DNA of 64,000 nt, from NCBI GenBank assembly GCA_945873955.1, contig CAMCFA010000001.1:248001-312000 (forward strand). Direction: 5' to 3'. Shown in pieces: positions 17,232-25,708 of the stretch. Under the pieces are notes generated by a model. The model was not told where the DNA came from. It did no database searches and saw only the letters and a program-made list of their open reading frames with translations. This DNA is from an uncultured Clostridia bacterium (lineage in GTDB: Bacteria; Bacillota; Clostridia; Oscillospirales; Ruminococcaceae). The position numbers and the translations under genes were made by a program. Within the stretch, counting starts at the first letter, position 1. Each line of letters begins with the position of its first letter.

Positions 17232-17735
17232 TCAGTTTTCTGCGGAATCGCGGCGCTTTTTTCTTGCGTACAGGACAAGTGTCACAACTGCGCATATCAT
17301 ATAAAAAATCATTGAAGCGATAACCACCGTTTCGGACGTGAGCTTCCCGTTCTCAATGAAAGAAAGCGTCCCCAAATAATCTGGTAAAAGCAGTATTTCA
17401 TATATCGGGCAGTAAATAAGTATCATGATAGCAGTAAGCTTCACGCCTTTGCCAGACACTCCGAAAAGGCTTCCTTTAACTGCGTTGCGTATCACCCACC
17501 AGCCGTAGGAAAGCGCCGCGCAAAGCACCATGACCGGGAAGCAGCCCTCGCACCATTGCAATATCGTTTCGTTTAGTGCCACCGCAAGCATTGACATCGC
17601 GCCGAACACCGTCAGCGCCTCCACCGTGAGCTGAGTGCGTATCTGCTTCTGCCGCTCGTCATAGATCTCCTTTTCGCTGCCCGGCTCTGCAAGTATCATT
17701 CTTTCGCAGAATTTATCAAAACTCTTTAAGCTCAT
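17232..17735 (-). CDS. Small membrane protein paired with an XRE regulator
   Basis: A 167-residue integral membrane protein with a cytoplasmic N-terminus containing YDERQKQIRTQ and about four helices (roughly 37-57, 66-84, 101-122, 136-157), ending in a basic tail KKRRD. The YDERQ segment followed by helices is common in small Clostridial membrane proteins that are encoded with a short helix-turn-helix regulator. Its ATG overlaps the regulator stop by four bases (ATGA), so the two are translated together. Such pairs often respond to membrane stress or peptides, but nothing here shows the signal. Confidence 0.8.
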   Translation of the reverse strand: MSLKSFDKFCERMILAEPGSEKEIYDERQKQIRTQLTVEALTVFGAMSMLAVALNETILQWCEGCFPVMVLCAALSYGWWVIRNAVKGSLFGVSGKGVKLTAIMILIYCPIYEILLLPDYLGTLSFIENGKLTSETVVIASMIFYMICAVVTLVLYARKKRRDSAEN

Positions 17736-17941
17736 TTCTTTTCCTCCTCGTCCCAGAACAGGTCATCCAGTGTTTTGCCAAGCGCCCTGCATATTGCCAC
17801 GCACAGGTTTATCGTCGGGTTGTAGTCGCCGTTTTCCACTGCGTTTATCGTCTGACGGGCGACCCCAACTTTCTTTGCAAGCGCGTCCTGTGATAGATCC
17901 AACGCCGCCCGTGCTGCTTTTAATCTGAGATTTTTTGCCAT
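17732..17941 (-). CDS. XRE-family helix-turn-helix regulator
   Basis: A 69-residue single-domain DNA-binding protein: NLRLKAARAALDLSQDALAKKVGVARQTINAVENGDYNPTINLCVAI is the complete Cro/C1-type helix-turn-helix, with the recognition helix around GVARQTINAVE. The short acidic end DLFWDEEEKK matches YozG-like mini-regulators. The ATG at 17939-17941 follows AGAGGTGAGGTT; nine upstream codons in frame overlap the promoter region and are rejected. It probably autoregulates the pair with the membrane protein, since it is promoter-proximal. Confidence 0.9.
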   Translation of the reverse strand: MAKNLRLKAARAALDLSQDALAKKVGVARQTINAVENGDYNPTINLCVAICRALGKTLDDLFWDEEEKK

Positions 17942-17958
17942 AACCTCACCTCTTTTAG

Positions 17959-17987
17959 ATTGTAACATATTATTTTCGATTTGTCAA
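17959..17987 (-). promoter_or_regulatory. Sigma-A type promoter for the XRE/membrane-protein pair
   Basis: On the minus strand, TTGACA (17982-17987) and TACAAT (17959-17964) are spaced by 17 bases, 17 bases before the regulator start. The rest of the 17942-18222 gap is AT-rich and shows no further gene; I could not assign a sporulation promoter for spoIVB in it. Confidence 0.82.
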
Positions 17988-18222
17988 GTATATATTACAA
18001 AAAGAAAAATATTTATTTCATATTTTTTCATCATATAATTTCCCGAATAACTGGGCAGAATATTTTTATTCATTTAAAAAGGCTGGTCTAAACCGCCAAA
18101 ATTCGATTTTCGCATTTACTCCCGCTTGTAATTTCCTTTTATATTTCACCCCGGAATGCAAATAGTAAAAGCGTGAGAACGTGACGGAGCATCTTCTCCA
18201 AATCTGAACACGGGGTGAATCA

Positions 18223-19350
18223 ATGGAAAAAGCGGGAAAATTCATATCCGGAGCACTCTGCTGGCTTTTTGCGGCGGCGGCAGGGATCCTCGGATTTTAC
18301 TATACAATGCTCCCCGGAGAGTTAAGCGTGCTGACTGGCGGGAGCGCGCACGCGGCTTTTCTAGGAGCAGAGCTTGAACAGACAAAGGACGGCGGTTACG
18401 GTTTTCGGCTGGGGGCAATGAACATCAAATCTGTGGAGGTAAACTCCACGGAACGCAAAATGCTTATCCCCGGCGGTAATCCGTTCGGGATAAAGCTGCG
18501 CACCGACGGTGTTATGGTGATCTCGGTGAACAGCGGTTCTCCGGCGGACAAGGCGGGAATAAAACCCGGTGACATTATTTCAAGCGTTAACGGTGTTGAG
18601 GTGCATACCAACTCAGAGATAGCGGGAGCGGTGCAGCTTGACTCGGCGGAATGCGTGATTATACTGAATCGCGGGAGCGGTGAATACTGTATTAAAACCG
18701 AGCCTATACAGGACGGTGAGGATCTTCGCATAGGCGCATGGGTGAGGGACAGCGCTGCGGGGATCGGCACTCTGACCTTCTGCGATCCGGAAACAGGAAT
18801 GTTTGCCGGACTGGGACATCAGGTGAGCGACGTTACGACCGGCGAGCTTATGCCGCTTTCAAGCGGAGAGATCACGAATGCGGAAATATACAGCGTGATA
18901 AAAGGTACGACAGGTGAAGCAGGCGAGCTATGCGGCGACATTAGTGAACAGACAGTAGGCAAGCTGACAGCGAACACTGCCGTTGGAGTATTCGGGGAGC
19001 TTTTGTCTGAAACGGAGGGCGAAGCTATCCCCATGGCGTTCCGGCAGGAGGTAAAGTGCGGCGAAGCCACGATCCTTGCAACGATAAACGGCAGCGAGCC
19101 GCAGGAATACTCTATTGAGATAGAGAAGATCAATCTGTGCGCCATGAACGGTACGAAAAGCATGGTGATCCGGGTTACCGACGAACGTCTGCTTAACGAC
19201 GCAGGCGGTATTGTACGGGGCATGAGCGGCAGTCCGATCATTCAGAACGGAATGCTGGCGGGAGCGGTCACGCATGTGTTCCTCAATGACCCTACAAGGG
19301 GGTATGCGGTTTTCGCGGAGAGTATGGTGGAGGAAATGGGAACGGAATAA
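18223..19350 (+). CDS. spoIVB: SpoIVB sporulation signalling serine peptidase
   Basis: A 375-residue S55 peptidase. In Bacillus subtilis SpoIVB is made in the forespore and cuts SpoIVFA to start SpoIVFB processing of pro-sigma-K. Visible parts are an N-terminal membrane anchor (about 7-30), a PDZ domain around 80-155 (GSPADKAGIKPGDIISSVNG), the histidine motif FAGLGHQ (H199) and the serine motif GMSGSPII (S335), followed by the conserved NDPTRGYAVF (D346). All catalytic positions are present, so the product should be active. The gene is monocistronic. It is the strongest sign in the window that the host forms endospores. No spo0A neighbour is seen within the window, unlike in Bacillus. Confidence 0.95.
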   Translation: MEKAGKFISGALCWLFAAAAGILGFYYTMLPGELSVLTGGSAHAAFLGAELEQTKDGGYGFRLGAMNIKSVEVNSTERKMLIPGGNPFGIKLRTDGVMVISVNSGSPADKAGIKPGDIISSVNGVEVHTNSEIAGAVQLDSAECVIILNRGSGEYCIKTEPIQDGEDLRIGAWVRDSAAGIGTLTFCDPETGMFAGLGHQVSDVTTGELMPLSSGEITNAEIYSVIKGTTGEAGELCGDISEQTVGKLTANTAVGVFGELLSETEGEAIPMAFRQEVKCGEATILATINGSEPQEYSIEIEKINLCAMNGTKSMVIRVTDERLLNDAGGIVRGMSGSPIIQNGMLAGAVTHVFLNDPTRGYAVFAESMVEEMGTE

Positions 19351-19355
19351 AAAAT

Positions 19356-19390
19356 CAGGGCTTGGCGGGTGATATGCCTGTCAAGTCCTG
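19356..19390 (+). terminator. Likely terminator after spoIVB
   Basis: A 14-base-pair stem rich in G-U pairs (CAGGGCTTGGCGGG / CCTGTCAAGTCCTG) with a seven-base loop starts five bases after the stop. The following T-run is weak (TTCTCAAATTTTCT), so termination may be partial. Confidence 0.6.
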
Positions 19391-19426
19391 TTCTCAAATT
19401 TTCTGAAAAATATCCCGAAAAATGGC

Positions 19427-19454
19427 TTGATTTATCAAAAAAATCTGATATAAT
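19427..19454 (+). promoter_or_regulatory. Sigma-A type promoter of the kinase/HAD/addBA string
   Basis: TTGATT (19427-19432) and TATAAT (19449-19454) are spaced by 16 bases, followed by a leader of about 100 bases before the PfkB gene. Confidence 0.8.
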
Positions 19455-19471
19455 GTTATTATAGAAGAAAA

Positions 19472-19520
19472 GCGGGACAGGCTGTTCCCGCTGCCGGGAA
19501 TATCTGCCAGTATTTCCGGC
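19472..19520 (+). promoter_or_regulatory. Two tandem stem-loops in the kinase-gene leader
   Basis: The first hairpin (19472-19491) pairs GCGGGA with TCCCGC around a short loop. The second, starting at 19493, pairs GCCGGGAATA with TATTTCCGGC around an eight-base loop. Neither has a T-run, and the ribosome binding site (AGTGAGG) is free 30 bases later. They may stabilise the transcript or bind a protein; I do not recognise a riboswitch class. Confidence 0.45.
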
Positions 19521-19562
19521 AATGCTTTGTTTATGGGGAATCAAGACAGATAAAGTGAGGAC

Positions 19563-20531
19563 ATGATTATGGATAAGGTACTTCTTATAGGCGAACCTAT
19601 GGAGCTTCTTTTCGCAGAGGAAGAGGGCGCTCTTGCAGATGTGACCCATTTCCGGGCGAGCGTTTCCGGCGCGGAAATGAACGTCGCAGTGGGACTTGTA
19701 CGGCTGGGACTGTGCCCGCGATATATGACAAGACTGGGTACAGATCCCAGAGCAGACAGAATACGCAGATTCATGCGCAAAAACGGTATCGCGGACGACC
19801 TTATCATAACCGACCCGTCGCACCTCACCGGAGCCATGATGAAGAACAAGGCAGAGCCGGGAAAGCATGAGATATACTATTTCCGGCAGGATTCGGCGGC
19901 GTCATTCCTGTGCGAGCAGGACGTTGACGCAATAGACCTCACGGATATCCGGGCGGTGCATTTCACTGGGATATTCCCTTCTATTTCAAAAAGCGCGGCG
20001 GACGCTGCAAGGCAGCTTGTAAAGCGCGCCAAAGACAACGACATCATAGTGGTGTTTGACCCGAACCTGCGCTGCCAGCTCTGGAACTCCAGCCCGGAAA
20101 CCATTGCGCTGCTGAATGAATTCGCGGCGCAGGCGGACGTTTTTCTGCCCAGTCTTAAAGAAGCGGAAACTCTCTGCGGGTTGACCGACGCGGAGGAGAT
20201 CGCCGACCACTATCTCTCCCTCGGCACGAAGAAAGTCGTGGTAAAGCTGGGTAAACAAGGCGCTTACTACAAGAGCCGCGTTGAGTCCGGAGTTGCGCCT
20301 ACCTTCCAAGCGGACGCGGTGGTAAATACCGCCGGTGCGGGCGACGGCTTCGCGGCGGGACTCATAAGCGGTCTGTGCGAGGAGATACCCCTCGGAGAAG
20401 CGGTAGTCCGGGCGAACGCAGTCGGCAGTATGCAGATACAGAACGCCAGCGACAATGCGGGACTTCCCACACTGCCAGAGCTGCGGGAGTACATGCTGAA
20501 CCACAGATTCGTAAATCCCGACCGGGACTGA
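19563..20531 (+). CDS. PfkB/ribokinase family sugar kinase (KdgK-like)
   Basis: A 322-residue PfkB kinase. It has the N-terminal GGA-like sugar-contact segment (SGAEMNVAVGLVRLG), FDPNLRCQLW in the core and the C-terminal signature NTAGAGDGFAAGLISG, with the catalytic aspartate near residue 262. The overall pattern is nearest to 2-keto-3-deoxygluconate kinases, which feed uronate and pectin breakdown, but fructokinase cannot be excluded. Two starts are possible, ATG at 19563 or 19569 (ATGATTATG), both within reach of the AGTGAGG site. It is the first gene of a run in which the HAD fusion follows after 19 bases. Confidence 0.85.
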   Translation: MIMDKVLLIGEPMELLFAEEEGALADVTHFRASVSGAEMNVAVGLVRLGLCPRYMTRLGTDPRADRIRRFMRKNGIADDLIITDPSHLTGAMMKNKAEPGKHEIYYFRQDSAASFLCEQDVDAIDLTDIRAVHFTGIFPSISKSAADAARQLVKRAKDNDIIVVFDPNLRCQLWNSSPETIALLNEFAAQADVFLPSLKEAETLCGLTDAEEIADHYLSLGTKKVVVKLGKQGAYYKSRVESGVAPTFQADAVVNTAGAGDGFAAGLISGLCEEIPLGEAVVRANAVGSMQIQNASDNAGLPTLPELREYMLNHRFVNPDRD

Positions 20532-20550
20532 TAAATTATCGGAGAAAACT

Positions 20551-22176
20551 ATGACCCTTTACGCAACCGACCTCGACGGAACGCTGCTGCGCTCCGACAA
20601 AAGTATTTCGGACGAAACCGCCGGTATCATAAACCGGCTGGTTTCCGAGGGAGTGCTTTTTACATATGCTACGGCACGCTCCTTTTCCAGCGCTTCACCT
20701 CTGGTCAAAAAGCTGAATCTCTCCTGCCCCGCTGTTACTTTCAACGGGGTTTTTGTCATTGACCCGAAAACCGGGCGTCATATCGTGGAAAACGTTTTTT
20801 CTGCGGCTTCGTTCAAAACTGCGGTGGAGTTCTTTAACCGTGAGAAATTAGCGCCGCTTGTGTACTCCTACATTGACGGCAGGGAAAGAGTAAGCTATCT
20901 TGAGGACAGGCTTGAGGACGTGTACGGTTATGTAAGCACACGTCAAGGAGATGAGCGCCTGCGCCCGGTGATATCACGGGAGGAGCTGTTTCAAGGGACG
21001 GTTTTCTACTTTACGCTGCTGAATCCTAAGGTGGACTACGAAGTGCTGGACAGGGTGTTTTCCCGCGAAAACGGCTTCGCGGTGAATCTCATGCCGGACA
21101 CCTACAACAAGGACGAAATGTGGTACGAAATTTTCAGCCGCAACGCGAGCAAGGCAGCGGCTCTGTTGCAGGTCATGGAGCTCACACGCGCAGACCGGCT
21201 GGTGTGCTTCGGTGATAATACGAACGACCTCTCAATGATACGGGCGGCGGACGTGGGGGTGGCAGTTTCCAACGCGTGCGCGGAGCTGAAAAAGAACGCT
21301 AACAAGGTTATAGGCAGCAGCCAAGACGGCGCTGTGGCAAGATTTATCGCCGAGGAAAACGGCATGACCCTGCCGGAAGCTAGCGAAGTTACCGCACCGC
21401 GTGAGATCATCACCGACAAGGACAGGTTTTCGCAGGCGCTCAGTTCAGCAATGATACGCATTCGCGGTATGCACGGCTCCGTCGGCACACAGAACGAAAA
21501 GCTGATCCACGCGGTGCTGAAAAACTACTATGCTCCGTTCGCGGACGATCAAGAAATACGGATAGGAAAATTCTTCGCGGACGCAGTGAACGAGGACGGT
21601 ATCTTTGAGATACAGACGAAAAAGCTGCACCTGCTGAGGGAAAAGCTCACCGCATTCACGCAGGCGGCGCGGGTCACTATCGTCCACCCGGTGGAGGCTA
21701 TGACAAGGAGCGTCTACATAGACTCCGACACCGGAGAGGTGGTAAAGGAAACCCCGTTCCGGCGGGTTAATGACCGCCAGAGGATCTACGAGGAGCTTTA
21801 TTCGATACGAGATTTCTTCCCAAACACAAAGATCACAGTAATCCTTGCTAAGCTGCGGACGGAAAAGCGTGTGGCATTCCACGGGGGAAAGCTGCCGGAT
21901 ATGCGCAGCCGCTCAGCCCGGAAAAAGGCTGACATTACAAAGATACCTCTGGAACTGCTGGAGGAAACACGGATAGACCTGCCGGGCGGTCTGCGGATAT
22001 TGCTGCCGGAGGGTCTGCCGGAGCGGTTCACCAAAAAGGAATTTTGCAAGATCGCAAAAGAGCCTTCTTCCTCTTTGCGGCTGGAGGTGCTGCGGGCGGC
22101 GGGGCTTATCACAAAGGTAGATATGATTGGGAAAAGCTATGTCTATTCCATAGCGGAAAGGAGCGAAAATGACTGA
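20551..22176 (+). CDS. Cof-type HAD phosphatase fused to a nuclease-like / winged-helix C-terminal region
   Basis: A 541-residue two-part protein. Residues 1-272 are a complete Cof/YidA-type HAD phosphatase: DLDGTLL (D7, D9), the large cap domain, and GDNTNDLSM (D222, D226). Residues 303-541 are a separate domain beginning IRGMHGSVGTQNEKLIHAVLK. It contains EIRIGKFFADAVNEDG and FEIQTKK: the acidic residues E335, D344, E353 with Q355 and K357 resemble a PD-(D/E)XK nuclease centre of the ExQ type. The last 60 residues (FTKKEFCKIAK to SYVYSIAE) look like a winged helix. The C-terminal half also seems to occur as a stand-alone protein in related bacteria, from memory. The frame is continuous, and the gene overlaps addB by eight bases. 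A link to DNA repair is inferred from that position. Confidence 0.8.
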   Translation: MTLYATDLDGTLLRSDKSISDETAGIINRLVSEGVLFTYATARSFSSASPLVKKLNLSCPAVTFNGVFVIDPKTGRHIVENVFSAASFKTAVEFFNREKLAPLVYSYIDGRERVSYLEDRLEDVYGYVSTRQGDERLRPVISREELFQGTVFYFTLLNPKVDYEVLDRVFSRENGFAVNLMPDTYNKDEMWYEIFSRNASKAAALLQVMELTRADRLVCFGDNTNDLSMIRAADVGVAVSNACAELKKNANKVIGSSQDGAVARFIAEENGMTLPEASEVTAPREIITDKDRFSQALSSAMIRIRGMHGSVGTQNEKLIHAVLKNYYAPFADDQEIRIGKFFADAVNEDGIFEIQTKKLHLLREKLTAFTQAARVTIVHPVEAMTRSVYIDSDTGEVVKETPFRRVNDRQRIYEELYSIRDFFPNTKITVILAKLRTEKRVAFHGGKLPDMRSRSARKKADITKIPLELLEETRIDLPGGLRILLPEGLPERFTKKEFCKIAKEPSSSLRLEVLRAAGLITKVDMIGKSYVYSIAERSEND

Positions 22177-25100
22177 TTTCATCACCGGAACAGCCTGTGC
22201 GGACGTCACCGGAGAGCTGTACCGCCGTATAATGCAGACGGTTAAGGACGGCGGGACTGCAACTGTAATAGTCCCCGACCAGTTCGTGTTTGAAACGGAA
22301 AAGGCGCTCTACCGCAGGTGCGCGGAAAACGGCATAACTCCCCTGTTTCAGCAGATACATGTGCGCACTATCGCTCGGCTTTCGGACGAGATAGTAAAGA
22401 AATTCAGCATAGAAAAGCCACCTGCGGACGACATCACCAAAAGCGTGATAATGTACCGGGCGGTGAGGAAGCGCGACGTGCAGCTTTCGGCGCTGGGCAG
22501 GATCTCGCGAAAGCCGGGCTTCGCTTCGCGTATGGTAAAGACCGTGTCGCTGTTCAAGACCGCCGGGATAGACTGCGGCAAGTTACAGGATTCCCTTGAA
22601 GCAGAAAACTGTATGGTAGACCCTGCGCTTCTGCCAAAGCTGCGGGATATCTGCGCCCTTTACCTTGAATACGACCAGATACTCTCCCGGAACTACACGG
22701 ACAAGCTTGACGTCACTATGCGTGCGGCTGATCTGGCGGCGCGGCATTCATATTTTGCCGGGGAGAATGTGTTCGTGGACGGCTTCAACTCCTTTTCCGG
22801 CAGTCAGCTAATGCTGATGAAAGCTGCGGCGGAACGGGCTGACTATGCCTGCTTTTCTTTCGTATGCGACAGGAACGACAAGCGCGACTTTTTCCGCACA
22901 GTTCTGGCGGACATCGACCGGCTCTCCGGCGAAAACAAGATACCAGAGCCGCTGACAGACAATTCCCGCAGCATGGCGGAGGGTATCAAACGAGCTTCTG
23001 AGCTGATTTACAGCAGGACTACGGACGAAAATTCAGACATGAGCAGCGTGCGCATTATCCGCGCGGACGACATCTACGGCGAAATGGACTTCATCGCCGC
23101 TGAGATACGCCGTCTGGTGAGCGAGGAAGGGCTTAGATTCAACGAGATAGCAGTGCTCTGCTCCGACCCCGGCGAGTACCGCTCCCCCGCCGAGAGCGCC
23201 TTTGCTAAGTACGAAATACCCATGTTCTGCGATATCCCGGAGGTCGTTCTGAACGCGCCGCTGACTAACCTTATCCTTTCGCTGCTGAAAGCTCTGGACG
23301 ACCCGTCGGAGGAAAATATTCTCAGCTATGTCCGCAGTAGCTTTCTGCGCGTGAAAACAGACTCAAATGGGAAGAACGAGAGATTCCGCAGCCTTACCTT
23401 TAATGAAATAGACTGCTTTGACGGCTACATCTACCGTTGGCAGCTCAAGGGCAACCAGTTTGAGGAGCCGTTCGTCACCAATAAAATGGGCAGAGAGGAC
23501 AGCAAACAGGCGCAGTGCGCCGAGGAGGTCCGGGCTGCCGCGGTAGTTCCGCTGATGGCGCTCCGGCAGGAGATAAAATCCGCCGCAAAGGAGCATACCT
23601 GCACCGGGGATTGGCTGACGGAACGGATATGCAGATTTCTGTACGACGAAGCCGGAATAGAACAGGCGGTGCTTTCCGCAGAGGCGGACAGCTCAATGCT
23701 GTGGGACATTCTGGTGCAGATCTTTGAAGCGATACATTCTGCGCTGGAGGGTGTTGAGCTGACCCCCGGCGAGTACTATTCGCTTTTCCGGGATATATGC
23801 GCCGAAACCACCCTTGCCAAGCCACCGCAGCTCACCGACTGCGTACTGGTGGGAGATACCGGGCGTACCCGCGCCGAGGGTATCAAGGCTGCGTTTATCG
23901 CAGGAGCGTGCTATGGTAAATTCCCAGACGAAAGCTCCAGCTTCGGGCTGTTTTCGGAGTATGAAGCCGAGCTATTAAGCGACAGCGACCTCAAAATCGC
24001 TATGAAGCAGGAGGAGATGTACCATTTCAGCAGGTATCAGGCTTACCGGGCGATATCTCTGCCGACGGAGCGGCTGTACCTCACCTATCCCCTGCTCAAC
24101 ACCGCGTGCGAGGCGCTCTCCCCGTCGGAGGCGGTAAACGATCTGATGGAGCTGTTCCCGGCGCTCCGGGTGGAGTACGCCGGGGATATCAGCCGCTTTG
24201 GGGACGAGTTCTACTGCCGGACTAAAACGGCGCTGCGCTCACGGTATGCGTCGCTGTTCGGTACTAAGGAAACATCACGGCGAAGCACTCTGGAACGCGC
24301 TCTGGAGCTTTCCGGAGACTCCGGCTACGCCGAGAATATGAAAAATCTGGTCATCAGCCGCCCGGCTGCCTACCGTCACCGGCTCACTCCGGATACCGCA
24401 GGGCGGCTGTTCAGGAAGAATCAGGTTTCCGCGACCCGGCTGGAGGGACTGAACAAGTGCAGATTCGAGTACTTCTGCCAGCACGGGCTGAAAATACGGG
24501 AGCGCCGCGCCCTCAACGCCGGTAATTCCGAGGTGGGAAACGCGGTGCATTACGTTCTGGAGAAAACTCTGTCCGAGTATTGCACAAAGATGAAGAAATT
24601 CTTTGCGCTCACCCGGGAAGAGCTTTATGCGATATCCGAGAAATATTTGCAGGAATATGCAGAGGAAAATCTCGGCGGCAGCGCGTACAGAAGCCGCTCG
24701 TTCAACTACATGTACAACGGTCTTGCACTAAGCTGCACCGACCTGCTGAATCTGCTGCAAAACGAGTTCAAGAGCCGGAAGTACCGTCCCGTGCTGTTTG
24801 AGCTGCGGCTTAGCAATGGTAATTCCGCGCCGCTGCCGGAAATTTGTGAGGAAACCACAGGAGTACAGCAGACCCTTGACGACCTCATGAACGGCAATGA
24901 CGAACCCACGGGACAGGACAGTTCCGAAGAACCGGAGATACTGCCGCTGTCCGCGAAGTCGCTGAATATCCCACCGCTGAGGCTGAAGATAAACGACCAG
25001 CTCACTATTGCGATAACGGGTATCGTAGACCGTGCGGATATGTTCCACAGCGAGGGCGGGAACGACTATCTCCGTATCGTGGACTACAAAACCGGCGGTC

Positions 25101-25708
25101 ATGCTTTCAAGCTGTCAAACGCACTGTACGGCGTAAACACTCAAATGCTGATATACCTTATAGCGCTGTGCGACGCGAATCCCAACGTCTACCCCGGCGG
25201 GGTAAGTTACCTTACGGCGAAAATGACCGACGCTTCGTCAACTCCCTCCGGGCTATTAAGCCTGCTGGCAAACGGGCATTACCCAAGCGGAATGTGCGTT
25301 CTGGACGAAAACACACAAAACGAAATGGAGCAGTTCGCGGCGGGCTACGCGCGGGCGATACTTGCGGGAACTGACGACAAGCTGAGCACCAAAAAGCTGC
25401 TTCCGAAAGAGGACGCGCAGCCCACGCCGGAGCAGTTCCGAAAGCTGCGGGAGGAGATACTTTCACAGACAAAGGACGTGATACGGCGGCTTTACGCCGG
25501 AGATGTTCAGGCAGTTCCCACCGTTTACACCGAGGAGGGCAAGACAGGACAGCAGAAGTCCTGCACCTACTGCCGGTACAAGAGTGTGTGCGGAAATCAG
25601 GACAAATACGGCGTGCTTGTCGATGAGGAAATCACGCGGAAAAAGCTGTCGGAAACAGACAATACATCAACAGACGATACAACCGGAAAGGCAGGTGACG
25701 CAGACTAA
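22169..25708 (+). CDS. addB: AddB subunit of the helicase-nuclease AddAB
   Basis: A 1179-residue AddB. The complex resects double-strand breaks and recognises Chi. The N-terminus aligns with the inactivated helicase part (VIVPDQFVFETEKALYRR). The C-terminal RecB-like nuclease has IVDYKTGG (D972, K974) and the iron-sulphur cluster cysteines C764 and CTYCRYKSVC (C1132, C1135, C1141), spaced as in Bacillus. One oddity is that the Walker A that AddB usually carries at its extreme N-terminus (GRAGSGKS-like) reads ITGTACADVTGE here and lacks the lysine. The gene overlaps the HAD-fusion gene by eight bases and addA by one (TAATG), so the three are translationally coupled. Confidence 0.93.
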   Translation: MTDFITGTACADVTGELYRRIMQTVKDGGTATVIVPDQFVFETEKALYRRCAENGITPLFQQIHVRTIARLSDEIVKKFSIEKPPADDITKSVIMYRAVRKRDVQLSALGRISRKPGFASRMVKTVSLFKTAGIDCGKLQDSLEAENCMVDPALLPKLRDICALYLEYDQILSRNYTDKLDVTMRAADLAARHSYFAGENVFVDGFNSFSGSQLMLMKAAAERADYACFSFVCDRNDKRDFFRTVLADIDRLSGENKIPEPLTDNSRSMAEGIKRASELIYSRTTDENSDMSSVRIIRADDIYGEMDFIAAEIRRLVSEEGLRFNEIAVLCSDPGEYRSPAESAFAKYEIPMFCDIPEVVLNAPLTNLILSLLKALDDPSEENILSYVRSSFLRVKTDSNGKNERFRSLTFNEIDCFDGYIYRWQLKGNQFEEPFVTNKMGREDSKQAQCAEEVRAAAVVPLMALRQEIKSAAKEHTCTGDWLTERICRFLYDEAGIEQAVLSAEADSSMLWDILVQIFEAIHSALEGVELTPGEYYSLFRDICAETTLAKPPQLTDCVLVGDTGRTRAEGIKAAFIAGACYGKFPDESSSFGLFSEYEAELLSDSDLKIAMKQEEMYHFSRYQAYRAISLPTERLYLTYPLLNTACEALSPSEAVNDLMELFPALRVEYAGDISRFGDEFYCRTKTALRSRYASLFGTKETSRRSTLERALELSGDSGYAENMKNLVISRPAAYRHRLTPDTAGRLFRKNQVSATRLEGLNKCRFEYFCQHGLKIRERRALNAGNSEVGNAVHYVLEKTLSEYCTKMKKFFALTREELYAISEKYLQEYAEENLGGSAYRSRSFNYMYNGLALSCTDLLNLLQNEFKSRKYRPVLFELRLSNGNSAPLPEICEETTGVQQTLDDLMNGNDEPTGQDSSEEPEILPLSAKSLNIPPLRLKINDQLTIAITGIVDRADMFHSEGGNDYLRIVDYKTGGHAFKLSNALYGVNTQMLIYLIALCDANPNVYPGGVSYLTAKMTDASSTPSGLLSLLANGHYPSGMCVLDENTQNEMEQFAAGYARAILAGTDDKLSTKKLLPKEDAQPTPEQFRKLREEILSQTKDVIRRLYAGDVQAVPTVYTEEGKTGQQKSCTYCRYKSVCGNQDKYGVLVDEEITRKKLSETDNTSTDDTTGKAGDAD

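Noticed and set aside
18000-18222. A sigma-F/sigma-G promoter for spoIVB
   Set aside because: Some GCATT- and TATATT-like fragments occur, but no pair with correct spacing and -10 pattern could be supported.
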